Part shown: one piece after another, positions 58,138 to 64,000 of the stretch
Layout of the letters: every line of letters begins with the position of its first letter
Position numbering within the stretch: the stretch's first letter is position 1
From: Flavobacterium beibuense F44-8
GTDB taxonomy: Bacteria > Bacteroidota > Bacteroidia > Flavobacteriales > Flavobacteriaceae
Reading direction: 5' to 3'
Length of the DNA stretch: 64,000 nucleotides
Assembly: GCF_000769915.1 (NCBI RefSeq)
Contig: NZ_JRLV01000001.1
Span: 124,001-188,000 of the forward strand
Made by a program: the position numbers and the translations under genes
Notes under the pieces: generated by a model
The model's input: the letters and a program-made list of their open reading frames with translations, nothing else
Told to the model about the DNA's origin: nothing
The model's database searches: none

Positions 58138-58587
58138 ATGAAAAAAGTATTGTTTTTATGCATGTGTGTTATTGCCCTTGCCTCGTGTTCTTCACTGGAT
58201 CAAAAATCGCAGGTAGGAATTAAGGGGAACTGGACAATATCACAGGTGTCTTATCCGGGATCTGATTATATAAAAGTGACTTCTTTTGATGTTGCCGACT
58301 CACAATGTTTTGTGGGAAGCTCATGGAAGTTTGTTAGTAATAATAACACTGGGGAAATGAGCCTTGCTAAGGCAGGATGCCCTTCATTTACAAGTCCTAT
58401 TGTATGGAGTGTAACTAAAGAAGGTGCTTTTACCCTTAAAATAACCGAAGGAGAAAAAGCAAAAAGAGTTTCTCAGGGATACTATTTACAGGTAAGAAAC
58501 CAAACGGAAAGTTCATTCCAGCTGGTTGATAAAGTAAACGTAGGTGGTAAAACTGTAGATGTGGTGTACCAGTTTAACAGAATGTAA
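58138..58587 (+). CDS. Lipocalin-like lipoprotein
   Basis: 149 residues, lipidated C17 (ALASCSSL). IKGNWTISQVSYPGSDYIKVTSFDVADSQCFVGSSWKFV (about 28-66) and the following beta strands fit the small lipocalin-like family of Bacteroidota. Two further cysteines (C56 and C79) may form a disulphide. It is 29 bases upstream of the OmpA lipoprotein gene, so the two probably share a transcript. Ligand unknown. Confidence 0.85.
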   Translation: MKKVLFLCMCVIALASCSSLDQKSQVGIKGNWTISQVSYPGSDYIKVTSFDVADSQCFVGSSWKFVSNNNTGEMSLAKAGCPSFTSPIVWSVTKEGAFTLKITEGEKAKRVSQGYYLQVRNQTESSFQLVDKVNVGGKTVDVVYQFNRM

Positions 58588-58616
58588 TAAATCAATAAAA
58601 CAAAAAAACAGCATTT

Positions 58617-59306
58617 ATGAAAACGACGAAAATTTATTTAATGGCTTTTGCCTTTATTTTCAGTATAGGTTTTACCTCGTGTGAGGCTACAAAGAATATG
58701 AATAATACCCAGAAAGGTGCCGGTATTGGTGCCGCAGGTGGTGCTATTATTGGCGGTATCATTGGTAATAATGTAGGTAAGGGTAATACTGCCCTTGGTG
58801 CTATTATTGGTGGTGTTGTAGGTGGTGCAGCCGGTGGTGTAATTGGTAACCAAATGGATAAGCAGGCTCGTGATATCGACGAGGCTTTACCTGGTGCCGA
58901 TGTTGAAAGGGTAGGTGAGGGTATTAAAATTACACTGGGTGAGAACTCGGTTAACTTTGATTTAAACAAGTCATCTCTAACTTCTACAGCAAAAGGTAAC
59001 CTTGATAAACTGGTACCTGTATTTAACGAGTATCCTGATACAGATATCCAGATATTCGGTTATACAGATAGTAGCGGTAGTGACGAGTATAACTTAAAAC
59101 TGTCTGAGCAAAGAGCTGCTTCGGTAAAAACATACCTTGTAGGTAAAGGTATTAGCGGTGAGCGTATTAATACTGTAGGTCGTGGTGAGGCAGATCCAAT
59201 TGCATCAAACGATACTAAAGAGGGTATGAGCAAAAACAGACGTGTGGAATTTGCCATTACTGCAAACGAAAAAATGGTTGAAGATGCTAAGCAACAGGCT
59301 CAGTAA
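58617..59306 (+). CDS. OmpA-family lipoprotein with glycine zipper
   Basis: 229 residues; lipoprotein signal with C22 (FTSCEATK). A glycine-zipper segment (about 34-78; GAGIGAAGGAIIGGIIGNNVG) is followed by an OmpA peptidoglycan-binding domain (about 110-215): VNFDLNKSSLTSTAKGNLDKL, IQIFGYTDSSGSDEYNLKLSEQRAASVKTYL and GEADPIASNDTKEGMSKNRRVEF. It links the outer membrane to peptidoglycan. Close relatives include the YiaD and Pal-like groups. Confidence 0.93.
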   Translation: MKTTKIYLMAFAFIFSIGFTSCEATKNMNNTQKGAGIGAAGGAIIGGIIGNNVGKGNTALGAIIGGVVGGAAGGVIGNQMDKQARDIDEALPGADVERVGEGIKITLGENSVNFDLNKSSLTSTAKGNLDKLVPVFNEYPDTDIQIFGYTDSSGSDEYNLKLSEQRAASVKTYLVGKGISGERINTVGRGEADPIASNDTKEGMSKNRRVEFAITANEKMVEDAKQQAQ

Positions 59307-59328
59307 TTTCTAACTGAACTATACAAAT

Positions 59329-59355
59329 AAAAAGCAGCCATCAGGCTGCTTTTTT
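59329..59355. terminator. Bidirectional terminator
   Basis: AAAAAGCAGCC and GGCTGCTTTTT form an 11-bp stem with a 4-base loop (ATCA), between the OmpA-family gene and the convergent barrel gene. The stem sequence equals that of the terminator at 48530-48557. Confidence 0.85.
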
Positions 59356-59358
59356 ATT

Positions 59359-59970
59359 TTATCTCCAGTCGGCATCGCCTTTGTTTTTACCTAAGTAAAA
59401 GGTAAGTCCGGCAGAAAGGTTTAAAAGTTTTCCTACCGATGGCGGATCGGTTTCTTTTGAATATCGTTCACCGTTAAAGTCATAATCCTGACTAAAGTTC
59501 ATTATATAGGTAGCGTCTAAATGAAAGGCAACCCAGTCGGTAATTCTTACCTGAGGCGTAATTCCCAGCATAATAAGTCCTACATTATCTTTTGCAGGAT
59601 ATCTCATCGATTTGATGTTGGCATAACCCAACCCTGCATGTGCCAGTAAATTGAAACGGGTGTCGCTATGGTTTTTAAGATTTAATGTTCTTGCCAGATT
59701 ATTAACTGCCTGTACCGAAAAACGGGTATAATCTGAGCCGTAATTAGGAACATTATCTTTCCTGAATTTGTCTGATCCAAAGTCAAATTTAATTCCCCAG
59801 CTTTCGTCAATCATATATCTGAAGGCAAATTCATAATGGGAATAATCAGAAAAACGAGCCACAGGAATACTGGCTCCATAACCTGCTTCCAATGAATACT
59901 GATCTGACTTGTTTTGAGAAAAAGCGCAAAAAGAGAGCGCCAACATACAAAGTGTGATGGTCTTTTTCAT
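59359..59970 (-). CDS. Small outer-membrane beta-barrel protein
   Basis: 203 residues, signal peptide MKKTITLCMLALSFCAFSQ. Alternating strands with the OmpW/OmpX-like appearance: YSLEAGYGASIPVARFSDY, HYEFAFRYMIDESWGIKFDFGSDKF, RFNLLAHAGLGYANI, VAFHLDATYIMNFSQDY and LLNLSAGLTFYLGK. Eight strands can be counted. Function unknown. Convergent with the OmpA-family lipoprotein gene. Confidence 0.87.
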   Translation of the reverse strand: MKKTITLCMLALSFCAFSQNKSDQYSLEAGYGASIPVARFSDYSHYEFAFRYMIDESWGIKFDFGSDKFRKDNVPNYGSDYTRFSVQAVNNLARTLNLKNHSDTRFNLLAHAGLGYANIKSMRYPAKDNVGLIMLGITPQVRITDWVAFHLDATYIMNFSQDYDFNGERYSKETDPPSVGKLLNLSAGLTFYLGKNKGDADWR

Positions 59971-60168
59971 AGTGTATTTTAATGAGTTATGGTGTGGTGG
60001 GGATAAAGAAAGAAAAAATATTTTGAAGAATTTAAAATTTTAAAAACCGTTTAACAATTTTTCACGTATATATATTTAAACAAGTTGGTTTTTATCAAAT
60101 ATGCATTTGGTAAAATAATTATAAAGTGATGATTCACGAATGAGTTTGTTTATTTATTGGTTAGGTTG

Positions 60169-60217
60169 ATAAGGGTGCTTTCTCCTCGTTTGAGATTGTG
60201 CCCTTATTATTTTTTAT
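60169..60217 (+). terminator. Orphan terminator-like hairpin, possible small RNA end
   Basis: ATAAGGGTGC-TT-TCTC pairs with GAGA-TT-GTGCCCTTAT (14 pairs, including two G-T, with one internal TT/TT bulge) around a 7-base loop, followed by TATTTTTTATAA. The only gene upstream is on the minus strand, so it cannot end a known plus-strand gene. Confidence 0.5.
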
Positions 60218-60244
60218 AAGCCTGTTAGTTTGCCTTAAATCACT

Positions 60245-60252
60245 TACTTTTG
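60245..60252 (+). promoter_or_regulatory. Promoter -7 element of the ABC ATPase gene
   Basis: TACTTTTG matches TAnnTTTG, 24 bases before the ATG at 60277. Confidence 0.6.
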
Positions 60253-60276
60253 CAGGGTTAAAATTTATAATTTTCA

Positions 60277-61236
60277 ATGCTTGCTGTAAAGAATATTTCC
60301 TTTGGTTATACTGAGAAAACCATACTGCACAACCTGAGTTTTACTGTAAAAACCGGGCAAAATATAGCTGTTATAGGCGAAAGCGGATGCGGTAAAAGTA
60401 CCCTGCTTAAACTTATATACGGTTTATATGATATTGAGGAAGGAGAAATTACCTATAAGGGAGAGCCTGTACTTGGGCCTAAGTTCAATCTAATACCGGG
60501 TATGTCTTACATGAAATATCTTGCGCAGGATTTTGATCTGATGCCTTATATTACAGCGGCTGAAAATGTTGGAGCTTTCCTTTCTAATTTTTATCCGGAA
60601 GAAAAGCAGAGGCGTATTATGGAGCTGCTTGATATTGTTGAGATGAGGGAGTTTGCCGATGTTAAGGCGCAGTTCCTTAGCGGAGGACAGCAACAGCGTA
60701 TAGCATTGGCTAAAGTGCTGGCACTTGAACCTGAAGTTTTGTTGCTGGATGAACCTTTTAGTCATATTGATAACTTCAGGAAAAACGCACTACGCAGAAA
60801 TCTTTTTGCTTACCTAAAACAAAAAGGTGTTACCTGTATAGTAGCTACGCATGACAGTACCGATGCTCTTTCTTTTGCCGATGAAACCATTGTAATAAAA
60901 GGCGGTAGGATGCTTTCTAAAGCCAAATCAAAAGATATTTATTACAATCCGGCAGATAAATATACTGCTTCACTTTTTGGAGAGGTAAACGAAATAAAAC
61001 TTGAGCTTTTAACGCTGACACAAAACCCTGAAGAAACGGTGTTAATCTATCCGCACCAGTTAAAGGTGGTGGAAGAAGGACCGCTTAAAGTAGTGGTAAA
61101 GCAATGTTACTTTAAAGGGAATCGTTATTTGATAAAGTCGGCTTTAAACAGGCAGGTAGTGTTTTTTGAGCATTATAAGGAGTTGCCTGTAAATAGTGAG
61201 GTCGATTTAGCAGTAGACAGAAATGCTTTTAGTTAA
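60277..61236 (+). CDS. ABC transporter ATP-binding protein with C-terminal regulatory extension
   Basis: 319 residues. Walker A GESGCGKST (about 35-43), Q-loop YLAQDFDLMPYITAAENV, signature FLSGGQQQRIALAKVLA, Walker B VLLLDEPFSHID, H-loop ATHDSTDAL. After residue 220 an extension resembles the TOBE-like domain of MalK/PotA-type importers (VLIYPHQLKVVEEGPLKVVVKQCYFKGNRYLIKSA). Such ATPases drive uptake of polyamines, iron, molybdate or sugars. The permease is not in the neighbourhood, so substrate is unknown. Confidence 0.88.
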   Translation: MLAVKNISFGYTEKTILHNLSFTVKTGQNIAVIGESGCGKSTLLKLIYGLYDIEEGEITYKGEPVLGPKFNLIPGMSYMKYLAQDFDLMPYITAAENVGAFLSNFYPEEKQRRIMELLDIVEMREFADVKAQFLSGGQQQRIALAKVLALEPEVLLLDEPFSHIDNFRKNALRRNLFAYLKQKGVTCIVATHDSTDALSFADETIVIKGGRMLSKAKSKDIYYNPADKYTASLFGEVNEIKLELLTLTQNPEETVLIYPHQLKVVEEGPLKVVVKQCYFKGNRYLIKSALNRQVVFFEHYKELPVNSEVDLAVDRNAFS

Positions 61237-61306
61237 TGCCTGCTATATGCTGTAAAGCAACAGGTTAAATGTCTTGCTATTAATTAAAAAATAAGTTAAT
61301 TTACAC

Positions 61307-61321
61307 TTCCTTTTTAAGGAA
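61307..61321 (+). promoter_or_regulatory. Inverted repeat just upstream of the fabH promoter
   Basis: TTCCTT-TTT-AAGGAA, a perfect 6-3-6 repeat, ends 4 bases before the fabH -7 element. It could be an operator or a weak terminator of the preceding gene. Confidence 0.35.
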
Positions 61322-61325
61322 TGTT

Positions 61326-61333
61326 TATTTTTG
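61326..61333 (+). promoter_or_regulatory. fabH promoter -7 element
   Basis: TATTTTTG matches TAnnTTTG, 30 bases before the ATG at 61364. Confidence 0.6.
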
Positions 61334-61363
61334 CGCCTGCATTTTTAATAAAACAATCAGTTT

Positions 61364-62377
61364 ATGTATAATTCAAAGATTTCAGGGTTAGGCTATTATG
61401 TTCCGGAGAACGTGGTTACTAATGACGACCTTTCCAAAATAATGGATACTAATGATGAGTGGATTCAGGAACGTACAGGTATAAAAGAAAGAAGGCATGT
61501 AGTAAAAGGCGGTGGTGATACTACCACAACTATGGGGGTAAAAGCTGCTAAAGTTGCTATAGAGCGTGCCGGTATAGATAAAGAAGATATCGATTTTATA
61601 ATATTTGCAACCCTTAGTCCTGATTATTATTTTCCAGGGCCAGGTGTACTTGTACAAAGGGATCTTGGTTTGAAAAGAACCGTGGGTGCTCTTGATGTAA
61701 GAAACCAATGTTCGGGTTTTATATATGCACTTTCGGTAGCCGATCAGTTCATAAAAACAGGTATGTATAAAAATATACTTATTATAGGTTCTGAACTACA
61801 CTCTACAGGTCTGGATATGACTACCAGAGGACGTGGTGTTTCGGTTATTTTTGGTGACGGAGCAGGTGCTGCGGTACTAACAAGAGAAGAAGATAATACT
61901 AAAGGTGTCCTTTCTACACACCTTCATTCGGAAGGGCAGCATGCTGAAGAGTTAGCACTTATAGCTCCGGGTATGGGTAAGAGATGGGTTACTGATATTT
62001 TAGCTGAAAATAACCCTGATGATGAGAGTTACTACCCGTACATGAACGGGCAGTTTGTATTTAAAAATGCTGTAGTACGTTTCAGTGAAGTAATCAACGA
62101 AGGTTTGAATGCTAATAATCTGCAGGTTTCAGATATTGATATGCTTATACCTCACCAGGCTAACCTTAGGATTTCTCAGTTCATTCAGCAGAAATTCGGT
62201 TTAAGTAACGATCAGGTATATAACAATATCATGAAGTATGGTAATACCACTGCGGCTTCTGTGCCTATCGCATTAACCGAAGCGTGGGAAAAAGGTAAGA
62301 TTAAAGAAGGTGATACGGTTGTACTAGCAGCTTTTGGTAGTGGATTTACCTGGGGTAGTGCTATCATAAAATGGTAA
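61364..62377 (+). CDS. fabH: 3-oxoacyl-ACP synthase III (FabH)
   Basis: 337 residues. Catalytic triad: C116 (DVRNQCSGFIYAL), H264 (LIPHQANLRI), N294 (KYGNTTAASVPIAL). Condenses acetyl-CoA (or branched acyl-CoA, common in Bacteroidota) with malonyl-ACP to start fatty-acid synthesis. Not in the usual fab cluster here; the next gene, an L,D-transpeptidase, starts 1 base after the stop. An unusual RTGIKERRHVVKGG N-terminal turn is standard for the family. Confidence 0.93.
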   Translation: MYNSKISGLGYYVPENVVTNDDLSKIMDTNDEWIQERTGIKERRHVVKGGGDTTTTMGVKAAKVAIERAGIDKEDIDFIIFATLSPDYYFPGPGVLVQRDLGLKRTVGALDVRNQCSGFIYALSVADQFIKTGMYKNILIIGSELHSTGLDMTTRGRGVSVIFGDGAGAAVLTREEDNTKGVLSTHLHSEGQHAEELALIAPGMGKRWVTDILAENNPDDESYYPYMNGQFVFKNAVVRFSEVINEGLNANNLQVSDIDMLIPHQANLRISQFIQQKFGLSNDQVYNNIMKYGNTTAASVPIALTEAWEKGKIKEGDTVVLAAFGSGFTWGSAIIKW

Positions 62378-62378
62378 A

Positions 62379-62900
62379 ATGAAAGTTCGCAGGATGATTC
62401 TTTTAGGAATGTTATCTGTCCCTGTTGTTTTGGGAGTGTATTATTTCCTTCCCGAAAAAACACTGTCTAAAGGCAGTGTGGTAGACAGGTTAGTGGTGTA
62501 CAAATCAAAAAGGAAAATGCTTGCGTACAATGGTGATACTCTTTTAAAAACCTATGCCATTTCGTTAGGGAAAAATCCGTTAGGGCATAAACAGTTTGAA
62601 GGGGACAATAAAACTCCCGAGGGTGTTTACAGTATTAACGAACGGAATCCTAACAGTGCCTATCATAAAAATCTTGGAGTTTCGTATCCGAATAAGGTCG
62701 ACAGGGAGTTTGCTGCAAAACAGGGTAAATCTCCGGGCGGACTTATTAAGATACACGGACTGAGAAACGACAGGGGGTATATAGGTAAGTTTCATCGCTG
62801 GAAAGACTGGACAGCCGGTTGTATTGCGGTAACCAATGAAGAGATAGATGAGCTTTACACAGCGGTAAAAGAAAATGCAGTAATAGAAATACTGCCTTAA
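62379..62900 (+). CDS. L,D-transpeptidase family protein (YkuD-like)
   Basis: 173 residues with an N-terminal membrane anchor (about 6-23). The catalytic domain has LIKIHGLRND with H126 and TAGCIAVTNEEIDELY with C148, the YkuD pattern H...(S/T)xGC. It modifies peptidoglycan by cross-linking or attaching proteins. Begins 1 base after the fabH stop, suggesting co-transcription. A terminator follows. Confidence 0.9.
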   Translation: MKVRRMILLGMLSVPVVLGVYYFLPEKTLSKGSVVDRLVVYKSKRKMLAYNGDTLLKTYAISLGKNPLGHKQFEGDNKTPEGVYSINERNPNSAYHKNLGVSYPNKVDREFAAKQGKSPGGLIKIHGLRNDRGYIGKFHRWKDWTAGCIAVTNEEIDELYTAVKENAVIEILP

Positions 62901-62904
62901 AATA

Positions 62905-62933
62905 AAAATCCCGGAACATTGTTCCGGGATTTT
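62905..62933. terminator. Bidirectional terminator
   Basis: AAAATCCCGGAAC and GTTCCGGGATTTT form a perfect 13-bp stem with a 3-base loop between the L,D-transpeptidase gene and the convergent TonB receptor gene. Confidence 0.85.
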
Positions 62934-63007
62934 CTTTTAACTAACTACTAATCTCAAATGATTGAAAAAAACTAAATTTCACTCTATTTGTTTACTTTAT
63001 ATGTTGT

Positions 63008-64000
63008 TTAAAACATGCCTCCGCTGCTTTGTTTTGTGTTGTTGTCACGGTACTTGCGTTGCATAGCTCTGTTTTTACCACCACCAAACCTGTAGTTCAG
63101 GTTGAAATAAACCGTTTGACTTTCCCAACGGAACTGTCCTCCCTGCGGGAACGGGTTTTGGCTGTCAAAGGCATAACGCATGGTTTTAAACATGTCGTTA
63201 AAGCGTAGGCTTAATGACATTTTATCATCAAGAAGGCTGTAACGAACGCCTGAGTCTATCTTATACATTTCCTTACTGTTGTTTTGTACTCCGTTTACAG
63301 GGCCTCTGTAAAAACCAAACAGGATAAAGCTTAATCTCTGGTTAACTCTCATGTTTGCGTTCAACCTTGCGTTAAAAGCATTTGCGTCTATCGATTTGAT
63401 TACAAAATCATACTCTCCGTCAGGTTGCAGTATACTTACAGCACCTTTTTGCGAAATACTCGAAAAATCGATTGCCGGTTGTATGTCTATCCACTTTGCG
63501 ATTCTGTAATTTGCCGAAAGTTCAAAACCATAAGAGTTGTTTTTGTCATAGTTGTCAAAACTCATTATCTGGTCGTTTTGATTCTCTGTGGTTTCATCAG
63601 GATATAAAACCCTGCTAATCTCGTCGTTTATCAGTCGGTAAAATACACCCCCTGTGATTGAAGACCCTTTACCAAACATTTTGGTATAGTTAAGTTCAAC
63701 CGAATTGGTAAACTGAGGCTCAAGCTCCGGGTTACCTAATGAAGTGATTAATGGTGTAGAAAACTCCCTTATAGGTTTTGTTTGTTCTAAACTTGGCCTG
63801 TCTACACGACGGCTATAACTTAACTGAAACATATTCTTTTGGTCAAGGCTATAGGTTAGGTAAGCCGAAGGATAAACGGTAATATAGTCGTCATCAAAAT
63901 TTACATTACCGGTTACAGACCTTGCTTTTACCTTATAGCTCTCAAAACGTGCTCCTACCTGATACCCGAACTTTTCAAATTTTTGTCCGAATGTTGCATA
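63008..64000 (-). CDS. TonB-dependent receptor-like outer-membrane barrel, C-terminal part (5' end beyond window)
   Basis: 331 codons in frame from base 64000 to the stop at 63008; the N-terminus with plug domain lies outside. The part seen is all beta strands of a large barrel: LTYSLDQKNMFQLSYSRRVDRPS, the family hallmark LGNPELEPQFTNSVELNYT, SVRYSLLDDKMSLSLRFNDMF and a terminal VYFNLNYRFGGG followed by a short basic tail. This is the SusC/TonB-like 'outer membrane beta-barrel family' type of Bacteroidota. Ligand unknown. Confidence 0.88.
   Translation of the reverse strand, partial: YATFGQKFEKFGYQVGARFESYKVKARSVTGNVNFDDDYITVYPSAYLTYSLDQKNMFQLSYSRRVDRPSLEQTKPIREFSTPLITSLGNPELEPQFTNSVELNYTKMFGKGSSITGGVFYRLINDEISRVLYPDETTENQNDQIMSFDNYDKNNSYGFELSANYRIAKWIDIQPAIDFSSISQKGAVSILQPDGEYDFVIKSIDANAFNARLNANMRVNQRLSFILFGFYRGPVNGVQNNSKEMYKIDSGVRYSLLDDKMSLSLRFNDMFKTMRYAFDSQNPFPQGGQFRWESQTVYFNLNYRFGGGKNRAMQRKYRDNNTKQSSGGMF

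Larger units (their letters stand above)
59971..60276. other. 306-base intergenic region with a strong hairpin
   Basis: No ORF. It contains the hairpin at 60169-60207 with a T-rich tail (plus strand), a weak promoter-like TTG...TGCATTTG (60085-60109) upstream of it, and the real promoter of the ABC ATPase gene near the end. The upstream part is very AT-rich. Confidence 0.6.

Noticed and set aside
48530..59355. Identical GCAGCC/GGCTGC hairpins at 48530-48557 and 59329-59355 as a repeat family
   Set aside because: Both are plain terminators with the same stem; short GC stems of this kind recur (also near 42084-42116) without further shared flanks.

Overview
The window looks like a chromosome segment of a Flavobacteriaceae bacterium (Flavobacterium-like). 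The signs are promoters of the Bacteroidota type (TAnnTTTG at -7, in two cases with TTG 19 bases upstream), no Shine-Dalgarno sequences, many lipoproteins and TonB-type outer-membrane proteins, a PorV/PorQ-family protein, and typical neighbours such as kdsD-tatC-lptB, idi-queD-manA and DUF4402 proteins. No CRISPR array, insertion sequence, prophage or rRNA was seen.

Layout. 1-1880: cut-off sodium:solute symporter and recR. 1883-9478 (minus): an AraC regulator followed by a six-gene secretion/adhesion operon, made of three DUF4402 subunits, a PapD-like chaperone, a two-domain putative tip adhesin and a 932-residue Ig + beta-barrel + carboxypeptidase-regulatory protein that looks like an outer-membrane usher. 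This is the best candidate for an undescribed system. 9786-27268: a Wzx/Wzy-type surface polysaccharide locus. It has genes for UDP-GalNAc(A) and UDP-GlcA, flippase, O-acetyltransferase, an ATP-grasp ligase, polymerase, two GT4 transferases, a sugar reductase, the initiating sugar-phosphate transferase, a 4,6-dehydratase, then the export lipoprotein, a Wzc-like kinase with a Gly-Tyr tail and, convergently, its PHP-type phosphatase. Its centre (about 13.5-18.5 kb) is visibly more AT-rich than the rest.

27345-36213: DUF4105 and PorV-like proteins, pssA, a GH25 lysozyme, a TPR-like exported protein, a lipoprotein gene broken by a frameshift in a T tract, and the kdsD-tatC-CMD-lptB operon. 36302-47480: recQ (zinc cysteines missing), exported hydrolases and lipoproteins, a COG2509 flavoprotein, idi-queD-manA and tRNA-Thr(TGT). 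47696-57780: mostly minus-strand small operons (DUF4369 lipoprotein, alpha/beta hydrolase with YIP1-like and DUF2089 proteins, DoxX, EamA, L,D-transpeptidase, DUF6051) and htpG. 58138-64000: lipocalin-like and OmpA lipoproteins, a possible small RNA, an ABC ATPase, fabH, a second L,D-transpeptidase and the C-terminal part of a TonB-dependent receptor.

Together the window is dominated by cell-envelope functions: surface polysaccharide, surface adhesin, LPS transport, peptidoglycan remodelling and lipoproteins. Family names come from recognising motifs by eye; no database search was run.
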